Of a stretch of 64,000 nt of DNA, positions 52,831-64,000 are shown piece after piece (within the stretch, counting starts at the first letter, position 1; every line of letters starts with the position of its first letter). Source of the stretch: Heligmosomoides polygyrus polygyrus (Eukaryota > Nematoda > Chromadorea > Rhabditida > Heligmosomidae); contig OX377206.1 in NCBI GenBank assembly GCA_947396885.1, positions 51,071,631 through 51,135,630 of the forward strand. The letters are read 5' to 3'. The notes below the pieces were generated by a model. That model searched no databases and was not told the origin of the DNA. It saw nothing but the letters and a program-made list of their open reading frames with translations. Position numbers and translations under genes: made by a program.

Positions 52831-55800
52831 CGACATCCGGGATCGACGTATCTGTAAACGCCGTCACTGAGAATCGGATCCTTAAATAGTAAAGTGCTCT
52901 CATTTTTGCGCGAAAATTCTTTGATTTCAGCTTTTTCATGGTGAATGTGTTTTTCGGTTTCTTCGGCCACATTACATAGTGTGACATGACTATCGTGTTA
53001 AGGTGCTTCCCACAAGAACGACATCCAAAATCGACGTATCTTTGAGCACAGTCAGACGTCAATGAGAATCGGATCATTAAAAAGTCAAGTGCTCTCATAT
53101 TTGCGTGAAACTTCTTTGATTTCAGCTTTTTCATGGTGAAGGTGTTTATCGGTTTCTTCGGTCACATGAGATAGTGTGACATGACTATCGTCTTTAGTAC
53201 TTCCTCAAGAGCGACATCCGCAATCGAGGTATCTGTGAACATCGTCAGACATCAATCATAATCGGATCATTAAACAGTCAAGTGCTCTCATTTTTGCGTG
53301 AAAATTCTTTGATTTCAGCTTTTTCATGGTGAATGTGTTTATCGGCTTCTTCGGTCACATGAGATAGTGTGACATGACTATCGTCTTTAGTACTTCCTCA
53401 AGAACGACATCCGCAATCGAGGCATCTGTGAACATCGTCAGACATCAATCATAATCGGATCATTAAACAGTCAAGTGCTCTCATTTTTGCGTGAAAATTC
53501 TTTGATTTCAGCTTTTTCATGGTGAATGTGTTTATCGGCTTCTTCGGTCACATGAGATAGTGTGACATGACTATCGTCTTTAGTACTTCCTCAAGAGCGA
53601 CATCCGCAATCGAGGTATCTGAGAACATCGTCAGACATCAATCATAATCGGATCATTAAACAGTCAAGAGCTCTCATTTTTGCGGGACAATTCTTTGATT
53701 TTAGCTTGTTAATAGTGATTGTCTTTATCGATTTCTTCGGAAACATCACATAGTGTGACATGACTGTCGTCCTTAAGAACTTCCTCAAGAACGAACTTCA
53801 CAATCCACATATCTCTCAACACCGTCAGACGTCACACTGAGACAGATCACTAGAAGGATCGAAACTACTATTTTGACAGGATAGCTATTTCGCGCGAGCT
53901 TGTATGGCTTTTATGTCTATCAGTTTCTTTGGCCACACAAGATAGTGTGACATGACTATCGTGTTCAGGTACTTCCTCAAGAACGACATCCGGGATCGAC
54001 GTATCTGTAAACGCCGTCACTGAGAATCGGATCCTTAAACAGTAAAGTGCTCTCATTTTTGCGTGAAAATTCTTTGATTTCAGCTTTTTTATGGTGAATG
54101 TGTTTTTCGGTTTCTTCGGCCACATTACATAGTGTGACATGACTATTGTGTTAAGGTACTTCCTCAAAAACGACATCCGGGATCGACGTATCTGTAAACG
54201 CCGTCACTGAGAATCGGATCCTTAAATAGTAAAGTGCTCTCATTTTTGCGCGAAAATTCTTTGATTTCAGCTTTTTCATGGTGAATGTGTTTTTCGGTTT
54301 CTTCGGCCACATTACATAGTGTGACATGACTATCGTGTTAAGGTGCTTCCCACAAGAACGACATCCAAAATCGACGTATCTTTGAGCACAGTCAGACGTC
54401 AATGAGAATCGGATCATTAAAAAGTCAAGTGCTCTCATATTTGCGTGAAACTTCTTTGATTTCAGCTTTTTCATGGTGAAGGTGTTTATCGGTTTCTTCG
54501 GTCACATGAGATAGTGTGACATGACTATCGTCTTTAGTACTTCCTCAAGAGCGACATCCGCAATCGAGGTATCTGTGAACATCGTCAGACATCAATCATA
54601 ATCGGATCATTAAACAGTCAAGTGCTCTCATTTTTGCGTGAAAATTCTTTGATTTCAGCTTTTTCATGGTGAATGTGTTTATCGGCTTCTTCGGTCACAT
54701 GAGATAGTGTGACATGACTATCGTCTTTAGTACTTCCTCAAGAACGACATCCGCAATCGAGGCATCTGTGAACATCGTCAGACATCAATCATAATCGGAT
54801 CATTAAACAGTCAAGTGCTCTCATTTTTGCGTGAAAATTCTTTGATTTCAGCTTTTTCATGGTGAATGTGTTTATCGGCTTCTTCGGTCACATGAGATAG
54901 TGTGACATGACTATCGTCTTTAGTACTTCCTCAAGAGCGACATCCGCAATCGAGGTATCTGAGAACATCGTCAGACATCAATCATAATCGGATCATTAAA
55001 CAGTCAAGAGCTCTCATTTTTGCGGGACAATTCTTTGATTTTAGCTTGTTAATAGTGATTGTCTTTATCGATTTCTTCGGAAACATCACATAGTGTGACA
55101 TGACTGTCGTCCTTAAGAACTTCCTCAAGAACGAACTTCACAATCCACATATCTCTCAACACCGTCAGACGTCACACTGAGACAGATCACTAGAAGGATC
55201 GAAACTACTATTTTGACAGGATAGCTATTTCGCGCGAGCTTGTATGGCTTTTATGTCTATCAGTTTCTTTGGCCACACAAGATAGTGTGACATGACTATC
55301 GTGTTCAGGTACTTCCTCAAGAACGACATCCGGGATCGACGTATCTGTAAACGCCGTCACTGAGAATCGGATCCTTAAACAGTAAAGTGCTCTCATTTTT
55401 GCGTGAAAATTCTTTGATTTCAGCTTTTTTATGGTGAATGTGTTTTTCGGTTTCTTCGGCCACATTACATAGTGTGACATGACTATTGTGTTAAGGTACT
55501 TCCTCAAAAACGACATCCGGGATCGACGTATCTGTAAACGCCGTCACTGAGAATCGGATCCTTAAATAGTAAAGTGCTCTCATTTTTGCGCGAAAATTCT
55601 TTGATTTCAGCTTTTTCATGGTGAATGTGTTTTTCGGTTTCTTCGGCCACATTACATAGTGTGACATGACTATCGTGTTAAGGTGCTTCCCACAAGAACG
55701 ACATCCAAAATCGACGTATCTTTGAGCACAGTCAGACGTCAATGAGAATCGGATCATTAAAAAGTCAAGTGCTCTCATATTTGCGTGAAACTTCTTTGAT

Positions 55801-55950
55801 TTCAGCTTTTTCATGGTGAAGGTGTTTATCGGTTTCTTCGGTCACATGAGATAGTGTGACATGACTATCGTCTTTAGTACTTCCTCAAGAGCGACATCCG
55901 CAATCGAGGTATCTGTGAACATCGTCAGACATCAATCATAATCGGATCAT
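52070..55950. repeat. 1340-bp repeat (7-mer), nearly three copies
   Basis: Units run about 52070-53409, 53410-54749 and 54750-55950. The linkers at 52515, 53855 and 55195 are 1,340 bp apart. The second and third share GTCGTCCTTAAGAAC where the first has GTCGTCTTTAAGAAC, so the third is closest to the second. The last copy ends where AAACAGTCAAGTGC is replaced by AAACCGTCAAGAGC. Confidence 0.88.
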
Positions 55951-58900
55951 TAAACCGTCAAGAGCTCTCATTTTTGCGGGACAATTCTTTGATTTTAGCT
56001 TGATAATAGTGATTGTCTTTATCGATTTCTTCGGCAACATCACATAGTGTGACATGACTGTCGTCTTTAAGAACTTCCTCAAGACCGAACTTCACAATCC
56101 ACATATCTCTCAACACCGTCAGACGTCACACTGAGACAGATCACTAGAAGGATCGAAACTACTATTTTGACAGGATAGCTATTTCGCGCGAGCTTGTATG
56201 GCTTTTATGTCTATCTGTTTCTTCGACCACACAAGATAGTGTGACATGACTATCGTGTTCAGGTACTTCCTCAAGAACGACATCCGGGATCGACGTATCT
56301 GTAAACGCCGTCACTGAGAATCCGATCATTAAACAGTCAAGTGCTCTCAATTTTGCGTGAAAATTCTTTGATTTCAGCTTTTTCATGGTGAATGTGTTTA
56401 TCGGTTTCTTCGCTCACATGAGATAGTGTGACATGACTATCGTCTTAGTACTTCCTCAAGAACATCCGCAATCGAGGTATCTGTGAACATCGTCAGACAT
56501 CAATCATAATCGGATCATTAAACAGTCAAGAGCTCTCATTTTTGCGGGACAATTCTTTGATTTCAGTTTGGTAATGGTGATTGTCTTTATCGATTTCTTG
56601 GCAACATCACATAGTGTGACATGGCTGTCGTCTTTAAGAACTTCCTCAAGAACGACATCCGCAAACGACGTATCTTTGAACACCGTCAGACATCAATCAG
56701 AATCGGATCATTAAACAGTCAAGTGTTCTCATTTTTGCGTGAAAATTCTTTGATTTCAGCTTTTTCATGGTGAATGTGTTTATCGGTTTCTTCGATCACA
56801 TGAGATAGTGTGACATGACTATCGTCTTTAGTACTTCCTCAAGAACGACATCCGCAATCGAGGCATCTGTGAACATCGTCAGACATCAATCATAATCGGA
56901 TCATTAAACAGTCAAGTGCTCTCATTTTTGCGTGAAAATTCTTTGATTTCAGCTTTTTCATGGTGAATGTGTTTATCGGCTTCTTCGGTCACATTACATA
57001 GTGTGACATGACTATCGTGTTAAGGTGCTTCCCACAAGAACGACATCCAAAATCGACGTATCTTTGAGCACAGTCAGACGTCAATGAGAATCGGATCATT
57101 AAAAAGTCAAGTGCTCTCATATTTGCGTGAAACTTCTTTGATTTCAGCTTTTTCATGGTGAAGGTGTTTATCGGTTTCTTCGGTCACATGAGATAGTGTG
57201 ACACGACTATCGTCTTTAGTACTTCCTCAAGAACGACATCCGCAATCGAGGTATCTGTGAACATCGTCAGACATCAATCATAATCGGATCATTAAACAGT
57301 CAAGTGCTCTCATTTTTGCGTGAAAATTCTTTGATTTCAGCTTTTTCATGGTGAATGTGTTTTTCGGTTTCTTCGGCCACATTACATAGTGTGACATGAC
57401 TATTGTGTTAAGGTACTTCCTCAAAAACGACATCCGGGATCGACGTATCTGTAAACGCCGTCACTGAGAATCGGATCCTTAAATAGTAAAGTGCTCTCAT
57501 TTTTGCGCGAAAATTCTTTGATTTCAGCTTTTTCATGGTGAATGTGTTTTTCGGTTTCTTCGGCCACATTACATAGTGTGACATGACTATCGTGTTAAGG
57601 TGCTTCCCACAAGAACGACATCCAAAATCGACGTATCTTTGAGCACAGTCAGACGTCAATGAGAATCGGATCATTAAAAAGTCAAGTGCTCTCATATTTG
57701 CGTGAAACTTCTTTGATTTCAGCTTTTTCATGGTGAAGGTGTTTATCGGTTTCTTCGGTCACATGAGATAGTGTGACATGACTATCGTCTTTAGTACTTC
57801 CTCAAGAGCGACATCCGCAATCGAGGTATCTGTGAACATCGTCAGACATCAATCATAATCGGATCATTAAACAGTCAAGTGCTCTCATTTTTGCGTGAAA
57901 ATTCTTTGATTTCAGCTTTTTCATGGTGAATGTGTTTATCGGCTTCTTCGGTCACATGAGATAGTGTGACATGACTATCGTCTTTAGTACTTCCTCAAGA
58001 ACGACATCCGCAATCGAGGCATCTGTGAACATCGTCAGACATCAATCATAATCGGATCATTAAACAGTCAAGTGCTCTCATTTTTGCGTGAAAATTCTTT
58101 GATTTCAGCTTTTTCATGGTGAATGTGTTTATCGGCTTCTTCGGTCACATGAGATAGTGTGACATGACTATCGTCTTTAGTACTTCCTCATGAGCGACAT
58201 CCGCAATCGAGGTATCTGAGAACATCGTCAGACATCAATCATAATCGGATCATTAAACAGTCAAGAGCTCTCATTTTTGCGGGACAATTCTTTGATTTTA
58301 GCTTGTTAATAGTGATTGTCTTTATCGATTTCTTCGGAAACATCACATAGTGTGACATGACTGTCGTCCTTAAGAACTTCCTCAAGAACGAACTTCACAA
58401 TCCACATATCTCTCAACACCGTCAGACGTCACACTGAGACAGATCACTAGAAGGATCGAAACTACTATTTTGACAGGATAGCTATTTCGCGCGAGCTTGT
58501 ATGGCTTTTATGTCTATCAGTTTCTTTGGCCACACAAGATAGTGTGACATGACTATCGTGTTCAGGTACTTCCTCAAGAACGACATCCGGGATCGACGTA
58601 TCTGTAAACGCCGTCACTGAGAATCGGATCCTTAAACAGTAAAGTGCTCTCATTTTTGCGTGAAAATTCTTTGATTTCAGCTTTTTTATGGTGAATGTGT
58701 TTTTCGGTTTCTTCGGCCACATTACATAGTGTGACATGACTATTGTGTTAAGGTACTTCCTCAAAAACGACATCCGGGATCGACGTATCTGTAAACGCCG
58801 TCACTGAGAATCGGATCCTTAAATAGTAAAGTGCTCTCATTTTTGCGCGAAAATTCTTTGATTTCAGCTTTTTCATGGTGAATGTGTTTTTCGGTTTCTT

Positions 58901-61900
58901 CGGCCACATTACATAGTGTGACATGACTATCGTGTTAAGGTGCTTCCCACAAGAACGACATCCAAAATCGACGTATCTTTGAGCACAGTCAGACGTCAAT
59001 GAGAATCGGATCACTAAAAAGTCAAGTGCTCTCATATTTGCGTGAAACTTCTTTGATTTCAGCTTTTTCATGGTGAAGGTGTTTATCGGTTTCTTCGGTC
59101 ACATGAGATAGTGTGACATGACTATCGTCTTTAGTACTTCCTCAAGAGCGACATCCGCAATCGAGGTATCTGTGAACATCGTCAGACATCAATCATAATC
59201 GGATCATTAAACCGTCAAGAGCTCTCATTTTTGCGGGACAATTCTTTGATTTTAGCTTGATAATAGTGATTGTCTTTATCGATTTCTTCGGCAACATCAC
59301 ATAGTGTGACATGACTGTCGTCTTTAAGAACTTCCTCAAGACCGAACTTCACAATCCACATATCTCTCAACACCGTCAGACGTCACACTGAGACAGATCA
59401 CTAGAAGGATCGAAACTACTATTTTGACAGGATAGCTATTTCGCGCGAGCTTGTATGGCTTTTATGTCTATCTGTTTCTTCGACCACACAAGATAGTGTG
59501 ACATGACTATCGTGTTCAGGTACTTCCTCAAGAACGACATCCGGGATCGACGTATCTGTAAACGCCGTCACTGAGAATCCGATCATTAAACAGTCAAGTG
59601 CTCTCAATTTTGCGTGAAAATTCTTTGATTTCAGCTTTTTCATGGTGAATGTGTTTATCGGTTTCTTCGCTCACATGAGATAGTGTGACATGACTATCGT
59701 CTTAGTACTTCCTCAAGAACATCCGCAATCGAGGTATCTGTGAACATCGTCAGACATCAATCATAATCGGATCATTAAACAGTCAAGAGCTCTCATTTTT
59801 GCGGGACAATTCTTTGATTTCAGTTTGGTAATGGTGATTGTCTTTATCGATTTCTTGGCAACATCACATAGTGTGACATGGCTGTCGTCTTTAAGAACTT
59901 CCTCAAGAACGACATCCGCAAACGACGTATCTTTGAACACCGTCAGACATCAATCAGAATCGGATCATTAAACAGTCAAGTGTTCTCATTTTTGCGTGAA
60001 AATTCTTTGATTTCAGCTTTTTCATGGTGAATGTGTTTATCGGTTTCTTCGATCACATGAGATAGTGTGACATGACTATCGTCTTTAGTACTTCCTCAAG
60101 AACGACATCCGCAATCGAGGCATCTGTGAACATCGTCAGACATCAATCATAATCGGATCATTAAACAGTCAAGTGCTCTCATTTTTGCGTGAAAATTCTT
60201 TGATTTCAGCTTTTTCATGGTGAATGTGTTTATCGGCTTCTTCGGTCACATTACATAGTGTGACATGACTATCGTGTTAAGGTGCTTCCCACAAGAACGA
60301 CATCCAAAATCGACGTATCTTTGAGCACAGTCAGACGTCAATGAGAATCGGATCATTAAAAAGTCAAGTGCTCTCATATTTGCGTGAAACTTCTTTGATT
60401 TCAGCTTTTTCATGGTGAAGGTGTTTATCGGTTTCTTCGGTCACATGAGATAGTGTGACACGACTATCGTCTTTAGTACTTCCTCAAGAACGACATCCGC
60501 AATCGAGGTATCTGTGAACATCGTCAGACATCAATCATAATCGGATCATTAAACAGTCAAGTGCTCTCATTTTTGCGTGAAAATTCTTTGATTTCAGCTT
60601 TTTCATGGTGAATGTGTTTTTCGGTTTCTTCGGCCACATTACATAGTGTGACATGACTATTGTGTTAAGGTACTTCCTCAAAAACGACATCCGGGATCGA
60701 CGTATCTGTAAACGCCGTCACTGAGAATCGGATCCTTAAATAGTAAAGTGCTCTCATTTTTGCGCGAAAATTCTTTGATTTCAGCTTTTTCATGGTGAAT
60801 GTGTTTTTCGGTTTCTTCGGCCACATTACATAGTGTGACATGACTATCGTGTTAAGGTGCTTCCCACAAGAACGACATCCAAAATCGACGTATCTTTGAG
60901 CACAGTCAGACGTCAATGAGAATCGGATCATTAAAAAGTCAAGTGCTCTCATATTTGCGTGAAACTTCTTTGATTTCAGCTTTTTCATGGTGAAGGTGTT
61001 TATCGGTTTCTTCGGTCACATGAGATAGTGTGACATGACTATCGTCTTTAGTACTTCCTCAAGAGCGACATCCGCAATCGAGGTATCTGTGAACATCGTC
61101 AGACATCAATCATAATCGGATCATTAAACAGTCAAGTGCTCTCATTTTTGCGTGAAAATTCTTTGATTTCAGCTTTTTCATGGTGAATGTGTTTATCGGC
61201 TTCTTCGGTCACATGAGATAGTGTGACATGACTATCGTCTTTAGTACTTCCTCAAGAACGACATCCGCAATCGAGGCATCTGTGAACATCGTCAGACATC
61301 AATCATAATCGGATCATTAAACAGTCAAGTGCTCTCATTTTTGCGTGAAAATTCTTTGATTTCAGCTTTTTCATGGTGAATGTGTTTATCGGCTTCTTCG
61401 GTCACATGAGATAGTGTGACATGACTATCGTCTTTAGTACTTCCTCAAGAGCGACATCCGCAATCGAGGTATCTGAGAACATCGTCAGACATCAATCATA
61501 ATCGGATCATTAAACAGTCAAGAGCTCTCATTTTTGCGGGACAATTCTTTGATTTTAGCTTGTTAATAGTGATTGTCTTTATCGATTTCTTCGGAAACAT
61601 CACATAGTGTGACATGACTGTCGTCCTTAAGAACTTCCTCAAGAACGAACTTCACAATCCACATATCTCTCAACACCGTCAGACGTCACACTGAGACAGA
61701 TCACTAGAAGGATCGAAACTACTATTTTGACAGGATAGCTATTTCGCGCGAGCTTGTATGGCTTTTATGTCTATCAGTTTCTTTGGCCACACAAGATAGT
61801 GTGACATGACTATCGTGTTCAGGTACTTCCTCAAGAACGACATCCGGGATCGACGTATCTGTAAACGCCGTCACTGAGAATCGGATCCTTAAACAGTAAA

Positions 61901-64000
61901 GTGCTCTCATTTTTGCGTGAAAATTCTTTGATTTCAGCTTTTTTATGGTGAATGTGTTTTTCGGTTTCTTCGGCCACATTACATAGTGTGACATGACTAT
62001 TGTGTTAAGGTACTTCCTCAAAAACGACATCCGGGATCGACGTATCTGTAAACGCCGTCACTGAGAATCGGATCCTTAAATAGTAAAGTGCTCTCATTTT
62101 TGCGCGAAAATTCTTTGATTTCAGCTTTTTCATGGTGAATGTGTTTTTCGGTTTCTTCGGCCACATTACATAGTGTGACATGACTATCGTGTTAAGGTGC
62201 TTCCCACAAGAACGACATCCAAAATCGACGTATCTTTGAGCACAGTCAGACGTCAATGAGAATCGGATCATTAAAAAGTCAAGTGCTCTCATATTTGCGT
62301 GAAACTTCTTTGATTTCAGCTTTTTCATGGTGAAGGTGTTTATCGGTTTCTTCGGTCACATGAGATAGTGTGACATGACTATCGTCTTTAGTACTTCCTC
62401 AAGAGCGACATCCGCAATCGAGGTATCTGTGAACATCGTCAGACATCAATCATAATCGGATCATTAAACCGTCAAGAGCTCTCATTTTTGCGGGACAATT
62501 CTTTGATTTTAGCTTGATAATAGTGATTGTCTTTATCGATTTCTTCGGCAACATCACATAGTGTGACATGACTGTCGTCTTTAAGAACTTCCTCAAGACC
62601 GAACTTCACAATCCACATATCTCTCAACACCGTCAGACGTCACACTGAGACAGATCACTAGAAGGATCGAAACTACTATTTTGACAGGATAGCTATTTCG
62701 CGCGAGCTTGTATGGCTTTTATGTCTATCTGTTTCTTCGACCACACAAGATAGTGTGACATGACTATCGTGTTCAGGTACTTCCTCAAGAACGACATCCG
62801 GGATCGACGTATCTGTAAACGCCGTCACTGAGAATCCGATCATTAAACAGTCAAGTGCTCTCAATTTTGCGTGAAAATTCTTTGATTTCAGCTTTTTCAT
62901 GGTGAATGTGTTTATCGGTTTCTTCGCTCACATGAGATAGTGTGACATGACTATCGTCTTAGTACTTCCTCAAGAACATCCGCAATCGAGGTATCTGTGA
63001 ACATCGTCAGACATCAATCATAATCGGATCATTAAACAGTCAAGAGCTCTCATTTTTGCGGGACAATTCTTTGATTTCAGTTTGGTAATGGTGATTGTCT
63101 TTATCGATTTCTTGGCAACATCACATAGTGTGACATGGCTGTCGTCTTTAAGAACTTCCTCAAGAACGACATCCGCAAACGACGTATCTTTGAACACCGT
63201 CAGACATCAATCAGAATCGGATCATTAAACAGTCAAGTGTTCTCATTTTTGCGTGAAAATTCTTTGATTTCAGCTTTTTCATGGTGAATGTGTTTATCGG
63301 TTTCTTCGATCACATGAGATAGTGTGACATGACTATCGTCTTTAGTACTTCCTCAAGAACGACATCCGCAATCGAGGCATCTGTGAACATCGTCAGACAT
63401 CAATCATAATCGGATCATTAAACAGTCAAGTGCTCTCATTTTTGCGTGAAAATTCTTTGATTTCAGCTTTTTCATGGTGAATGTGTTTATCGGCTTCTTC
63501 GGTCACATTACATAGTGTGACATGACTATCGTGTTAAGGTGCTTCCCACAAGAACGACATCCAAAATCGACGTATCTTTGAGCACAGTCAGACGTCAATG
63601 AGAATCGGATCATTAAAAAGTCAAGTGCTCTCATATTTGCGTGAAACTTCTTTGATTTCAGCTTTTTCATGGTGAAGGTGTTTATCGGTTTCTTCGGTCA
63701 CATGAGATAGTGTGACACGACTATCGTCTTTAGTACTTCCTCAAGAACGACATCCGCAATCGAGGTATCTGTGAACATCGTCAGACATCAATCATAATCG
63801 GATCATTAAACAGTCAAGTGCTCTCATTTTTGCGTGAAAATTCTTTGATTTCAGCTTTTTCATGGTGAATGTGTTTTTCGGTTTCTTCGGCCACATTACA
63901 TAGTGTGACATGACTATTGTGTTAAGGTACTTCCTCAAAAACGACATCCGGGATCGACGTATCTGTAAACGCCGTCACTGAGAATCGGATCCTTAAATAG
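54110..64000. repeat. 3257-bp repeat (17-mer), three copies and the start of a fourth
   Basis: Units run about 54110-57366, 57367-60623 and 60624-63880, and 63881-64000 begins a fourth. Linkers repeat at the same offset: 55195/58452/61709 and 56150/59407/62664. The unit contains most of the 1,340-bp 7-mer plus a segment related to the 19-mer. Differences seen by eye are single bases, for example CTCATGAGCGAC near 58190, TCACTAAAAAG near 59012 and DFLVIRF-type changes in the minus-strand frame. These look like the most alike long copies in the window. Confidence 0.9.

Larger units (their letters stand above)
10500..62760. repeat. Linker monomer class, about 42 dispersed copies
   Basis: A divergent unit carries CTTCACAATCCACATATCTC, CCGTCAGACGTCACACTGAG, GATCACTAGAAGGATCGAAAC, TTTTGACAGGATAGCTATTT and GAGCTTGTATGG. 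GATCACT sites lie near 10570, 11148, 12105, 12860, 13437, 14010, 15160, 15733, 16497, 17650, 18038, 18613, 19370, 20130, 21850, 23567, 24900, 25480, 26237, 29675, 31205, 31780, 34275, 35460, 37955, 39140, 40480, 42015, 43940, 45085, 46810, 47765, 49090, 51370, 52515, 53855, 55195, 56150, 58452, 59407, 61709 and 62664. Its core-to-core length is 192 bp, so it occupies one monomer slot. Alignment with ordinary monomers is weak apart from CACCGTCAGACGTCA. Confidence 0.88.
1..64000. repeat. Satellite DNA array, 187-194 bp monomer, head-to-tail
   Basis: The entire window is built of one repeat unit in a single orientation. Successive copies of the core AGTGTGACATGAC lie 187, 192, 193 or 194 bp apart nearly everywhere, for example at 35549, 35736, 35923, 36116, 36309, 36502 and 36695. 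No stretch of even 100 bases falls outside the pattern, so there is no intergenic or unique DNA to annotate. Both window edges cut through monomers, so the true array is longer than 64 kb. The unit length matches a nucleosome plus linker, as in many eukaryotic centromeric or pericentromeric satellites. That role is inference: there is no flanking sequence or chromatin data here. No inverted monomers were seen. Confidence 0.97.
10168..64000. repeat. Family B: 187/193-bp monomers with divergent linker monomers
   Basis: About 280 monomers fall into recurring classes. Class alpha (193 bp) has GCGTGAAAATTC, TTCGGTCACATGAGATAG, TCTTTAGTACTTCC, and GTCAGACATCAATCATAATC. Class gamma (187 bp) has GTGTTCAGGTACTTCC, CATCCGGGATCGACG and GTAAACGCCGTCACTGAG. 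Class beta has GCGGGACAATTC and AACATCACATAGTGTGA and leads into a divergent linker. Class delta (194 bp) has GTTAAGGTGCTTCCCAC and CATCCAAAATCGACG. These classes are combined into higher-order repeats annotated separately. All share the AGTGTGACATGAC core with family A, so the two families are relatives, not unrelated satellites. Confidence 0.92.

Noticed and set aside
1..64000. Protein-coding genes on the minus strand (frames of 60-139 codons in nearly every monomer)
   Set aside because: Unit lengths of 187 and 193 are both 1 modulo 3, so the frame shifts every monomer and stops after about 1.5 units. The same DNA is read in two frames within one open frame. Indels of 1, 3, 7, 8 and 37 bp are tolerated, and frame sizes depend only on monomer phase. 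No start context or codon bias supports translation.
1..64000. CRISPR array
   Set aside because: The repeats are contiguous and 187-194 bp long, with no unique spacers and no cas genes.
1..64000. CENP-B box (TTCG....A..CGGG pattern)
   Set aside because: TTCG and CGGGA both occur in monomers, but I found no site with the required spacing and central A on either strand by eye.
1..64000. tRNA, rRNA or other structured RNA genes
   Set aside because: No tRNA-like cloverleaf, 5S or rRNA segment was recognised. The only inverted repeats are the short dyads described.

Overview
The whole 64 kb window is one uninterrupted head-to-tail tandem satellite array, cut at both ends by the window. I see no unique sequence, mobile element, RNA gene, CRISPR array or convincing protein-coding gene. 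The unit is 187-194 bp and there are roughly 330 copies, all in the same orientation. Almost every copy carries the short core AGTGTGACATGAC or a one- or two-base variant. A nucleosome-sized unit in multi-unit (higher-order) repeats is typical of eukaryotic centromeric or heterochromatic satellites, so a eukaryote is by far the likeliest source. I cannot name the lineage. CpG is not depleted by hand count, which argues weakly against a genome with long-standing heavy CpG methylation.

Layout. (1) 1 to about 10,167: family A, 187-bp monomers arranged as a mosaic of variants, with a 1,683-bp 9-mer and a 1,495-bp 8-mer. A 78-bp piece of a family-B monomer sits inside it at 9,098-9,175. (2) About 10,168-64,000: family B, monomers of 187 and 193 bp, plus a very divergent 'linker' monomer found about 42 times. 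Family B is organised as nested higher-order repeats: 2,294 and 958 bp (10-13 kb), 759 bp (18-20 kb), 1,718 bp (21-24.6 kb), 573 bp (27-29 kb), 3,681 bp (about 31.8-39.2 kb, a 19-mer), 1,342/1,535 bp (39-43 kb), 1,326 bp (47-49.6 kb), 372 bp (49.3-50.3 kb), 1,340 bp (52-56 kb) and 3,257 bp (54-64 kb, a 17-mer in three near-identical copies running off the right edge).

How it fits together. The 187- and 193-bp length classes differ mainly by a 7-bp partial duplication beside the right arm of a dyad found in family A. Shared private indels, such as a 37-bp duplication in only two of the equivalent blocks, let the blocks be ordered by descent. The pattern is what unequal exchange or replication-based amplification of ever larger units would leave, with the right end looking most recently amplified. 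Open frames on the minus strand up to 139 codons are a by-product of the repeat. Because 187 and 193 are both 1 modulo 3, the frame shifts at every monomer and stops about 1.5 monomers later.
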